DNA from: a virus
Length of the DNA: 34,586 bases
IMG/VR virus record: IMGVR_UViG_3300042507_002537
Location: 1-34,586 of that record
Direction: 5' to 3' (one strand)
In this document: positions 28,041-34,586 of the stretch, piece by piece
Numbering within the stretch: the stretch's first letter is position 1
Layout of the letters: every line of letters begins with the position of its first letter
Made by a program: the position numbers and the translations under genes
The notes under the pieces: generated by a model
The model's database searches: none
The model's input: the letters and a program-made list of their open reading frames with translations, nothing else
What the model was told of the DNA's origin: nothing

Positions 28041-28264
28041 ACGAAAGACGTAAACCAAACAGAACACACTATTCAGGCGATTATCGCAAAAGAGCAAAAC
28101 AAGTAAGAGAAACAGCCACAATATGTTGGCTATGTAAACAACCATTCACAGATCAAAAACAAATCACAGCAGACCACTACTACCCTGGTGTCCCACAATC
28201 ACCACTTTTACCTGCACATAAATCCTGTAACTCATCAAGAGGCAACAACCCCCCTACGGCATAA
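27947..28264 (+). CDS. HNH endonuclease 2 (packaging-associated)
   Basis: A 105-residue protein from ATG 27947, overlapping the protease gene by 94 bases in another frame. An N-terminal zinc ribbon (C7, C10, C20, H23), then C60/C63 (CWLC), the catalytic DH pair D76-H77, H91, and KSCNSSRGN. This is the usual actinophage HNH encoded next to cos and terminase, where HNH proteins are needed with the terminase to cut cos in several HK97-like phages. The overlap is real on both sides because the zinc ribbon lies inside it. Confidence 0.85.
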   Translation: MGFKRPCLTCGTLVEKGNRCSKHQSEYIAKLDERRKPNRTHYSGDYRKRAKQVRETATICWLCKQPFTDQKQITADHYYPGVPQSPLLPAHKSCNSSRGNNPPTA

Positions 28265-28294
28265 CTACGGAATGGGTAAAAATCTCATTTCCCT

Positions 28295-28328
28295 CACGAA
28301 CGCGACACCCCGCGCCCAGCCTTTCGTG
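28295..28328. other. Candidate cos (packaging) site
   Basis: CACGAA (28295-28300) and TTCGTG (28323-28328) form a dyad around a 22-base core in which 18 bases are G or C, very unusual in this A+T-rich genome; CGCG occurs twice in the core. It lies in the gene-free gap between the HNH gene and the terminase block, the standard place for cos in HNH-terminase phages. Cut positions cannot be seen. Confidence 0.45.
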
Positions 28329-28347
28329 CATCTCCGAAGTTGGGATG

Positions 28348-28364
28348 TTTTTGTAAAACAAAAA
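28348..28364. promoter_or_regulatory. Palindrome TTTTTGT-AAA-ACAAAAA, possible operator
   Basis: A 17-bp palindrome identical at 14 of 17 positions to the operator at 23441-23457. It sits 24 bases before the ParB-like gene that opens the packaging/head operon. No matching -35 was found, so its role as a promoter is uncertain; simple A/T-rich chance is possible. Confidence 0.35.
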
Positions 28365-28387
28365 AAAGAATCAAGTAGGATGGTTTT

Positions 28388-28882
28388 ATGAATGACCTGC
28401 GAATTGTAAAAGTTAAAATAAGCCAATTGCAATCTGATCCTGATAATGCGCGTAAACATAGCGATAAGAACATTGATGCAATCGTTGGTTCTTTGAAAAG
28501 GTTTGGTCAAAGGAAACCAATTGTGGTTACTGGTGCAAACATTGTGATTGCTGGTAATGGAACTTTGACTGCTGCTAAGAAACTTGGTTGGTCTGAGATT
28601 GTTGTTGCTTACACTCCGAGTGATTGGACCTTTGAGCACGCACGCGCTTATGCTTTGGTTGATAATAGAACTGCTGAACTTGCTGAGTGGGATAACGACA
28701 AACTTGCTATGCAACTGATTGAATTAGATTCTGTTGGTTGGGAATTAGATGATGTTGGGTTTGAGAAACTTGAACCACCAATGGAAGAATTGAAAGACAA
28801 GAAATCCGCTTGGGTTGATTGTGATGATTGTGGGCGAAAGGTTTTGAATAAAGACAATGAGCAATCCACCGAAACCGATTGA
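28388..28882 (+). CDS. ParB/sulfiredoxin-like domain protein
   Basis: A 164-residue protein behind AGTAGGATGGTTTT. VKISQLQSDPDNARKHSDKNIDAIVGSLKRFGQRKPIVV and IVIAGNGTLTAAKKLGWSEIVVAY make up the ParB N-terminal nuclease/CTPase-like fold (GNGTLTAAKKLG for the GERRxxA motif). VDNRTAELAEWD follows as in phage forms. The C-terminus has a CDDCGRKV knuckle. In actinophages this gene precedes the terminase and may act in packaging or DNA modification. Overlaps the next gene by 26 bases. Confidence 0.85.
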   Translation: MNDLRIVKVKISQLQSDPDNARKHSDKNIDAIVGSLKRFGQRKPIVVTGANIVIAGNGTLTAAKKLGWSEIVVAYTPSDWTFEHARAYALVDNRTAELAEWDNDKLAMQLIELDSVGWELDDVGFEKLEPPMEELKDKKSAWVDCDDCGRKVLNKDNEQSTETD

Positions 28883-29303
28883 GTTAAAAAGAAAACTTGG
28901 TAATCCTGGTAAGCAGGCTTTGCCTAAAGAGAATGATGTCATTTTGATTCCTGCGATTGTTGATATTCCTGAACCTCATAGACAATTGTTTGATGCTGGT
29001 TTGGAATTGTGGAATCGTACTTGGAAGATGGGGCAACTTTGGATTTCTCCTAATACTGATATTGAACTTTTGTTGATGACTTGTGAGATGTTGGATGAGC
29101 GTGTGAGGTTGCGTGCTTTTGTTTGGAATAACCCAGAGGCTTGGCGTGAACGTAAAGCGTTAAGAGAATTGGAAAAGAACATTACGAATAGTTTGTCGCT
29201 TCTTGGTTTCACACCTACTGATCGTTCAAGGCTTGGTGTTGCTGAGGTTAAGGCGAAATCGAAGTTAGAGGAGTTACGTGCCAGACGTGATAACAGAGAC
29301 TAA
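28857..29303 (+). CDS. Terminase small subunit, P27-type
   Basis: A 148-residue protein. ELKRKLGNPGKQALP is the P27 family signature (LxGNPGKR). The body is helical, with RTWKMGQLWISPNTDIELLLMTCEMLDERVRLR and LGFTPTDRSRLGVAEVKAKSKLEELRARR as usual. It binds the packaging site and recruits the large subunit. The 26-base overlaps on both ends link it to the ParB-like and large terminase genes. Confidence 0.88.
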   Translation: MSNPPKPIELKRKLGNPGKQALPKENDVILIPAIVDIPEPHRQLFDAGLELWNRTWKMGQLWISPNTDIELLLMTCEMLDERVRLRAFVWNNPEAWRERKALRELEKNITNSLSLLGFTPTDRSRLGVAEVKAKSKLEELRARRDNRD

Positions 29304-30804
29304 CTCTTGGCCGCCTAGATGGCTGACTTCTGTTGATGATGCCGAGTTGGTTGCTTCGCGTGGTTGGGAAGTTTCAGATTTTATTAACTCTATGTGTATA
29401 CAAACTAAGGACACGGTTGCTGGTCGTTCTGGTCAGCAGATTGTTTTACGTGATTGGCAAACAAAACTTTTAGATAACATTTTTGCTGTTCGTGATGATG
29501 GCCGTTTTAAGAACCGTACAGCGTTTGTTGGTATGCCTCGTAAGAATGGTAAGTCTGCTTTGTCATCTGGTATTGCTCTTTGGGGTTTGTTTATGGGTGA
29601 GCAGGGTGGTGAGATTTATTCTTGTGCTGCTGATAGAGATCAGGCTCGTATTGTTTTTGGTGATGCTAAGAAAATGATTGAGGCTGAACCTGAGTTGTTA
29701 GCGCAGTCAAAGTTGTATCGTGATGCGATTGAGATTCCGTCTACTGGTTCTGTTTATCGTGTGCTTTCTTCTGAGGCTTACACGAAAGAGGGTTTGTCTC
29801 CAACGCTTGTCATTATGGATGAGTTGCACGCTTTGCCTAATCGTGAATTGTTTGACGTTATGCAACTTGGTATGGGTGCTAGACGTGAACCGTTGTTGTT
29901 GGCGATTACTACTGCTGGTGTTAAAGCAGATGCAACAGGCCAAGATTCAATTGCTTATTCGTTGTATCAGTATGGTCAAAAAGTTATTCGTGGTGAATAT
30001 GATGATCCATCTTTTTTTATGGCTTGGTGGGAAGCATCTATTGAATCAGATCATAGAGACCCTGAGACTTGGAAACTTGCTAATCCTGCTTATGGTGATT
30101 TGAATTCGATTGAGGATTTTGAGTCTGCTGTTAAGAGAACACCTGAAGCAGAGTTTCGTACTAAGAGAACTAATGCTTGGGTTTCATCTCAAACAGCGTG
30201 GTTGCCTAATGGTGCTTGGGAAGCACGTGAAAGTAAACGTGAAGTTGATAAAGATGTTGCAGTTATTTTAGGTTTTGACGGTTCGTTTTCTGGTGACGCT
30301 TCTGTAATTATGGGTGTGACTGTTGAAGAAGAACCTCACGTGTTTCTTGTTGAGGCTTGGGAAAAACAACCAACTGATTCTGATGAATGGCGAGTTGATT
30401 CATTAGAAGTTGAGAACGCAATCATAGAAGCCTGTAAAAGATATAACGTGAAAGAGATTGCTTGTGATCCTTTTCGCTGGCAACGAAGTATGCAAGTTTT
30501 GCAAGATGCTGGTTTACCTGTTGTTGAATGGCCATCAACTTCTGCTGCTCGAATGATTCCTGCTTGTGCAAAGTTTTATGATGCTGTTGTTGGTGAGAAA
30601 ATTACACAAGATGGTTCACCTCTTTTGACAAGACATATCTCTAATGCTGTTGTGAAAATAGATAGACTTGGGCCAAGGATTGTTAAGGAACACAGAGGCT
30701 CACCTAGAAAGATAGATGCCGCAGTTGCTAGTATCATTGCTTTTGATAGGGCAACAGTTTCACGCAATGATTCTGAACCTCTAGTTCCAGAGTTTTTCTT
30801 TTAG
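29278..30804 (+). CDS. Terminase large subunit
   Basis: A 508-residue protein from GTG 29278 with AGAGGAGTTAC upstream. Walker A GMPRKNGKS (about residues 85-93), Walker B LVIMDELH (about 177-184) and ITTAG motif III form the packaging ATPase. The RNase H-like nuclease has GFDGSFSGD, ACDPFRW and KIDAAVASI. HK97-type (Terminase_1) order. It packages DNA into proheads and cuts it, with the HNH protein next to it across cos. Confidence 0.95.
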   Translation: MPDVITETNSWPPRWLTSVDDAELVASRGWEVSDFINSMCIQTKDTVAGRSGQQIVLRDWQTKLLDNIFAVRDDGRFKNRTAFVGMPRKNGKSALSSGIALWGLFMGEQGGEIYSCAADRDQARIVFGDAKKMIEAEPELLAQSKLYRDAIEIPSTGSVYRVLSSEAYTKEGLSPTLVIMDELHALPNRELFDVMQLGMGARREPLLLAITTAGVKADATGQDSIAYSLYQYGQKVIRGEYDDPSFFMAWWEASIESDHRDPETWKLANPAYGDLNSIEDFESAVKRTPEAEFRTKRTNAWVSSQTAWLPNGAWEARESKREVDKDVAVILGFDGSFSGDASVIMGVTVEEEPHVFLVEAWEKQPTDSDEWRVDSLEVENAIIEACKRYNVKEIACDPFRWQRSMQVLQDAGLPVVEWPSTSAARMIPACAKFYDAVVGEKITQDGSPLLTRHISNAVVKIDRLGPRIVKEHRGSPRKIDAAVASIIAFDRATVSRNDSEPLVPEFFF

Positions 30805-30812
30805 GAGATTTT

Positions 30813-30950
30813 TTGATTTCATCAATCATCCAAGCAATAGGACTTCTAGTGGTTTCCATTGGTATTGGATTTATGTATGTTCCAGCAGGTATAACAGTAT
30901 TAGGTGTTTCAGCAGTTTTAATTGGTCTTGCGCTTGAGAGAGGTAAATAA
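30813..30950 (+). CDS. Small two-segment membrane protein, 45 aa
   Basis: TTG 30813 follows TTAGGAGAT. It reads MISSIIQAIGLLVVSIGIGFMYVPAGITVLGVSAVLIGLALERGK: two hydrophobic helices and a charged end. Small membrane proteins between terminase and portal are common in actinophages. It ends in TAATG overlap with the portal gene. Function unknown. Confidence 0.65.
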   Translation: MISSIIQAIGLLVVSIGIGFMYVPAGITVLGVSAVLIGLALERGK

Positions 30951-32485
30951 TGTTAGGTAACCTTTTCGGTCAAAACGAAAATCGCGCAATATCATTTCAA
31001 TCTATTTGGGGTGCAGGCGATACTTTTGCTTACACAACAGAATCAGGCGCAAACATAGACGAATCAACGTCTATGACTATTGGTGCTTTCTATGCTTGTG
31101 TTCTTTTAATCTCTGACACAATCTCAACACTTCCAGTTGATGCTTTCATTCGTAGAGATGGTAGCCGTGTTCCTTACAGACCTAGACCTGAATGGGTTCT
31201 TAAACCAGATGTAACTTTATTAAGAAGCGAACATTATCAACAAGTCCTTATTTCACTTTTACTTGATGGTAACTCTTTCACAAGAGTTTTCCGTGATGGT
31301 CGTGGAGACGTTGCAAACCTTGTTTGTCTTGATCCTTTAAGAGTACAAGTTCAACGTAATCCAAAGAATCGTGAAATCGAATACTTAATTGATAACGGCG
31401 AAGCAGGTGTTGTTCCTGCAAGAGATATGTTGCACATTACAGAAATCCGTAAACCTGGTGCGCTGCGTGGTACTTCAAGAGTTAATGAATTAAAAGAAAA
31501 CCTAGGACTTGCTTCAGCGTTGCAATCTTTCGCCGCACGCTTCTTCGGTCAAGGCGCAACCTCACAAGGCATCATTGAATTCCCTGGTGCTTTAACAAGA
31601 GAACAAGCAAAAGATTTACAAGCAGGATTTGATAACGCACACAAAGGTTACAAGAAAGCACACAAGACTGGTGTTCTTTCCGCTGGTGCAAAATATGTTA
31701 AAACTGGCGTAAACCCTGATGAAGCACAAATGCTTGATTCACAAAAGTTCCAAGTTGAATCAATTGCAAGAATGTTCCGTGTGCCACCTCATATGATCGG
31801 TGTAACAACACCAGGCGCACAATCTTATGCTTCAGTTGAACAAAACAATATTCAATTCGTTGTTCATACTTTAAGACCGTACATTGAAAAGATTGAATAC
31901 GCTTACTCAACACTTCTACCAACTGAGGCTTTCTTAAAGTTCAACGTTGATGGATTACTTCGTGGTGATTACACAACAAGAATTCAAGGTTACTCAATTG
32001 GTTTACAAGCAGGTTTTTATTCTGTGAATGATGTTCGCAGATTTGAGGACTTGAGACCTGTTGATGCAGGTGACCAGTTCCGTGTTCCTTTGGCAAATAT
32101 TAACTTGGCTGAGGCAGATGTTATTGAACAAGACAAACGTGTTCAAATGGCAACAAGACTTGTTCAAACAGGTTTTGATCCAGCGAGTGTTCTTTCTGCT
32201 CTTGGACTTCCAGCAATTACTCACACAGGAGTTCCGTCTACACAATTGCAACAGGTTGCACAGATTGATGCACAAGACCCAGCAAGCGTTTATGACGTTA
32301 CTCGTTCAAGTGAAATCAATATTCAGATTCCTGAAACTGTGGTCAATATTCCTCAAACAAAGATAAATGTTGAACCACCTATTGTTAATATCAATTCACC
32401 TCAACAGAAGCCTTTAATTAGAACTGTTGAACGTGATGAGAACAATCACATTGTTAGAATTATAGAAACTTCTGGAGATAACTAA
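30950..32485 (+). CDS. Portal protein, HK97 family
   Basis: A 511-residue protein. MTIGAFYACVLLISDTISTLPVDAFIRRDGS, RSEHYQQVLISLLLDGNSFTRVFRD, MLHITEIRKPGALRGTSRVNE and the signature KFQVESIARMFRVPPHMIGV mark the phage_portal (HK97 gp3) family. The C-terminal extension after about residue 430 has beta-like repeats (EINIQIPETVVNIPQTKINVEPPIVNINSP). It forms the dodecameric DNA gate of the head. Confidence 0.94.
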   Translation: MLGNLFGQNENRAISFQSIWGAGDTFAYTTESGANIDESTSMTIGAFYACVLLISDTISTLPVDAFIRRDGSRVPYRPRPEWVLKPDVTLLRSEHYQQVLISLLLDGNSFTRVFRDGRGDVANLVCLDPLRVQVQRNPKNREIEYLIDNGEAGVVPARDMLHITEIRKPGALRGTSRVNELKENLGLASALQSFAARFFGQGATSQGIIEFPGALTREQAKDLQAGFDNAHKGYKKAHKTGVLSAGAKYVKTGVNPDEAQMLDSQKFQVESIARMFRVPPHMIGVTTPGAQSYASVEQNNIQFVVHTLRPYIEKIEYAYSTLLPTEAFLKFNVDGLLRGDYTTRIQGYSIGLQAGFYSVNDVRRFEDLRPVDAGDQFRVPLANINLAEADVIEQDKRVQMATRLVQTGFDPASVLSALGLPAITHTGVPSTQLQQVAQIDAQDPASVYDVTRSSEINIQIPETVVNIPQTKINVEPPIVNINSPQQKPLIRTVERDENNHIVRIIETSGDN

Positions 32486-32868
32486 TGGCAACTGGTTTAA
32501 GTTCATATTTAGCAACAGCCTTAATGGATGCAGTCGGTAACGCAACTGCTTATTCAGCCACTTCTGTTTACATTAAGTTACACATTGGAGACCCAGGTGC
32601 TAGTGGCACAAGTAATCCAGCAACTGAAACAACACGCAAAGCAGCATCTTTTGGACCTGCAAGTGCAGGGGTTTTAACTTCAGATGCAGATATTACTTGG
32701 GTAAATATTTCAGGTTCACAGGATGCAACATTTTTTACCGCTTGGGATAATCTTTCTGCTGGTAACTTTTTGTTCTCAGGAACTATTACTGGTAATCCTT
32801 ATACTGCTGGTGATACCTATACGTTGGCTTCTGGTTCTTTAACAGCATCTCTAACTATCGCAAGTTAA
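32485..32868 (+). CDS. Virion beta-protein with LHIGDPG motif, 127 aa
   Basis: TAATGG overlap with the portal gene. LSSYLATALMDAVGNATAYSATSVYIKLHIGDPGASGTSNPATETTRK is a recognisable start of small phage virion/tail proteins, and WVNISGSQDATFFTAWDNLSAGNFLFSG follows in the same families. Location between portal and protease suggests a head-associated decoration or fibre base. Exact role unknown. Confidence 0.72.
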   Translation: MATGLSSYLATALMDAVGNATAYSATSVYIKLHIGDPGASGTSNPATETTRKAASFGPASAGVLTSDADITWVNISGSQDATFFTAWDNLSAGNFLFSGTITGNPYTAGDTYTLASGSLTASLTIAS

Positions 32869-32869
32869 A

Positions 32870-33619
32870 ATGACTCAGAAGTTAGTCCTTGATACAGGGC
32901 AACTAGATTCAGATTTTGTTTACGCTACTTTCGGTGTAATTCTTGATGATCCTCTAAGAAGTAAATTAGATGAATCAGCGTTAAATCCTCAATCAAGTTT
33001 TAACTATGGTTCTGCTGCTTTAGGTGATTTGGTTTCGACTGGTCAATCAAGCAGAGAAATTGAAGTTACTGGTGAAAGTAATTTTGGTGCTATCACTTCG
33101 ATAGCCCAAGCAGGTGTCACACATTTTGTTTCTGGTGTTACAAGTTTTGGAAGCCTAGAGGCGACAGCAAACACAACACCAATAATCTTGCCAACATTTG
33201 ATGCACAACTAGGTTCACTTGTTGCTTCAGTTAATGCTGTAACAACTATTACTGCTCAGGCTGTTTCAACATTAGGTTCTTTAACTGCTTCATCTAGTGC
33301 AACTCCTCAAGTGGATGTGACTGCTGTTGCTGTTCTTGGCTCTTTGATTGCTTCTGCAACAACAAGCCAACCTGAACCACCAACCCCAGGTGTTTATGGT
33401 TCTAACGGTTATGTTCCTATCAAGAAAAAGGAAGTTAAAAAAGAACCAGTTTTTGTTCCTGAGATTCCTGAGATTATTGATACACCAGAATTAGAGCCTT
33501 TGATTAAATCTGTTTTCGCTAAAGGATCATCTGATTTGTTTGGGCTTTATGCTCAGTCTGGAAATCGTATAGACTTTTCTATATTGGCTGATGAGGCTGA
33601 GATTTTGTCGCTTCTATAA
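32870..33619 (+). CDS. Repeat-containing virion protein (GSL repeats), 249 aa
   Basis: ATG 32870, one base after the upstream stop. Residues 45-165 consist of about six units of roughly 22-24 residues centred on LGDLVSTG, FGAITSIA, FGSLEATA, LGSLVASV, LGSLTASS and LGSLIASA, probably a repeated beta structure. A Pro-rich hinge and GVYGSNGYVPIKKKEVKKEP follow, then an acidic helical C-terminus. Likely a head fibre or decoration protein. Its last codons are repeated at bases 1-22. Confidence 0.72.
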   Translation: MTQKLVLDTGQLDSDFVYATFGVILDDPLRSKLDESALNPQSSFNYGSAALGDLVSTGQSSREIEVTGESNFGAITSIAQAGVTHFVSGVTSFGSLEATANTTPIILPTFDAQLGSLVASVNAVTTITAQAVSTLGSLTASSSATPQVDVTAVAVLGSLIASATTSQPEPPTPGVYGSNGYVPIKKKEVKKEPVFVPEIPEIIDTPELEPLIKSVFAKGSSDLFGLYAQSGNRIDFSILADEAEILSLL

Positions 33620-33628
33620 AGGTAGGTT

Positions 33629-33898
33629 ATGACTTTTCAAACAGCGCAATTCACAGTTGGCACAGCAGCCGTTCAAATCATTGCTCCTCAAACTAATCCA
33701 ACTCAAATAATTTTGCATAATGCACAAAAGCAAGCAAATAACTATATTTGGTTTGGTGGTTCAAGTGCAGTCACTACTTCTAATGGAATACATTTAGATA
33801 ATGCTGACGATTACCAAATGGTTTTACAACCAGGTAATTCCTTATGGGCAATTTCTGATTCAAACCATTCATTACACGTTTCTTGGCAGGTTCTCTAA
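33629..33898 (+). CDS. Small beta-rich virion protein (copy 2)
   Basis: Same gene as at 33-302, with about ten base changes, two of them altering residues (S to A, L to M), and TAA instead of TGA as stop. The stop still overlaps the next ATG. This is the copy in its natural context, directly after the GSL-repeat virion gene and its AAAGGTAGG site. Confidence 0.72.
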   Translation: MTFQTAQFTVGTAAVQIIAPQTNPTQIILHNAQKQANNYIWFGGSSAVTTSNGIHLDNADDYQMVLQPGNSLWAISDSNHSLHVSWQVL

Positions 33899-34586
33899 TG
33901 CCTTATTACATAACTGATAACGCTGCTGACTGCTCAGGTTGGGCAACTGTCAAAGAAGATGGCGAAGTTATTGGTTGCCACACAACTAAACAAGAAGCTA
34001 TTGACCAGATGGTTGCTGTGTCTATTGCTGAAGAAATTGAACCAGGTGGGGAAAGATTGAAGAAGAAAAACAAAATGAAAAAAACTGATTATCGTGTTTT
34101 GCCTGATAATTACAGACCATCTTTATCAGAGGATGTTCCAGAGGGCAGGGCTTGTGGTAATTGCGTTTTCTACATTGAATCAGATGTTAAAGAATTTGCT
34201 GGTGGTGAACTTCGTGCTTGGTGTGAGAAGTGGGATGATTATGTCAATGGTGCATATTATTGCAACGCTTGGCAACCAGCATTGGAAGATAGAGCAGAAC
34301 CTAATTCATTAAACGTTAATGATTTTGTTTCTTGGAACTCATCTGGCGGTAGAGCACGTGGGCGTATTGAAAGAATAGTTAACGATGGAACTATCAATGT
34401 TCCAGATTCATCATTTTCTATCACAGGCACTCCTGATGATCCTGCCGCTTTAATCAGAATTTACAGACCAGATGGTAATGGCTGGGATGAAACCGACACT
34501 CTTGTTGGTCACAAGTTTTCTACTTTAACTAAGATTGATGATTTACCTGAAAATACTTTAGACGAAGATGATGATGAGGAACGTCA
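33898..34586 (+). CDS. Prohead protease fusion, 5' part (copy 2, partial)
   Basis: Open to the end of the window (about 229 codons). It matches residues 1-229 of the fusion at 302-2104, keeping the four Cys and the Tudor-like segment. The first 15 residues differ most (MPYYITDNAADCS here, MPYFITDSSPDCS there). The protease domain lies beyond the edge. Most other changes are synonymous, which shows purifying selection on the N-terminal extension. Confidence 0.85.
   Translation, partial: MPYYITDNAADCSGWATVKEDGEVIGCHTTKQEAIDQMVAVSIAEEIEPGGERLKKKNKMKKTDYRVLPDNYRPSLSEDVPEGRACGNCVFYIESDVKEFAGGELRAWCEKWDDYVNGAYYCNAWQPALEDRAEPNSLNVNDFVSWNSSGGRARGRIERIVNDGTINVPDSSFSITGTPDDPAALIRIYRPDGNGWDETDTLVGHKFSTLTKIDDLPENTLDEDDDEER

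Larger units (their letters stand above)
33597..34586. repeat. Right copy of the diverged 990-bp terminal duplication
   Basis: Counterpart of bases 1-990. It begins inside the GSL-repeat gene, so it is the copy that is continuous with the terminase-portal block, and runs off the window in the protease fusion. It has no indels relative to the left copy. Confidence 0.95.

Noticed and set aside
29483-30103. Two + strand ORFs (64 and 127 codons) inside the large terminase gene
   Set aside because: Leu/Val-rich shadows of T/G-rich terminase coding; Walker and nuclease motifs are unbroken in the annotated frame.

Overview
The window is a complete unit of a tailed phage (Caudoviricetes, siphovirus-like) plus a redundant end. 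Every convincing gene is on the + strand, and genes commonly overlap by 1-10 bases. The first 990 bases reappear, without indels but with about 49 substitutions, as the last 990 bases (offset 33,596). The natural molecule is therefore about 33.6 kb and was opened inside the head-gene block. The sequence is A+T-rich by eye. A WhiB-like Fe-S regulator, a P27-type small terminase, actinophage-style HNH proteins and minor tail proteins point to an actinobacterial host. The low G+C suggests an aquatic low-G+C lineage (inference). No integrase, tRNA, CRISPR array, DNA polymerase, primase or helicase was seen, so a lytic phage relying on the host replisome is most likely.

Layout from the presumed physical end (candidate cos, about 28.3 kb): ParB-like protein, small and large terminase, small membrane protein, HK97-type portal, two virion proteins (one a 'GSL' repeat protein), then across the join (33.6 kb = base 33) a small structural protein, a multidomain prohead protease fusion, and the HK97-fold major capsid protein (2.4-3.6 kb). 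A five-gene glycan cassette (3.7-7.5 kb: GT4, GT2, radical SAM/SPASM, cytidylyltransferase, GT-like protein) sits between capsid and connector genes. Connector, tail terminator, tail tube, tail chaperones with a -1 slip at CCCAAAA, tape measure and minor tail genes follow (7.5-13.8 kb). Then come two paralogous glycine-rich adhesins and accessory tip proteins (13.8-16.2 kb), and a lysis block (16.2-18.3 kb: holin candidates, M23 endolysin, and a secreted stalk protein with a C-terminal membrane segment).

The right arm (18.3-28.3 kb) holds an ERF/Rad52-like protein, a lysozyme-like enzyme, a metallophosphoesterase, a ribbon-helix-helix regulator behind a block of inverted repeats, and a C5 cytosine methyltransferase. 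The methyltransferase is interrupted at a G10 tract and carries a second open frame nested inside it with its own ribosome-binding site. A 450-bp gene-free region has RNA-like hairpins, three 11-bp iterons and a good promoter with a palindrome on the -10. A run of very small genes follows, then a Holliday-junction-resolvase-like nuclease, WhiB, a PD-(D/E)XK-like protein, SSB, two HNH proteins and an HslV/proteasome-like Ntn hydrolase.

The points most worth following up are the nested frame in the methyltransferase and its G10 switch, the HslV-like protease, the glycan cassette beside the capsid gene, the regulatory/RNA region at 23.05-23.5 kb, and the diverged terminal duplication.
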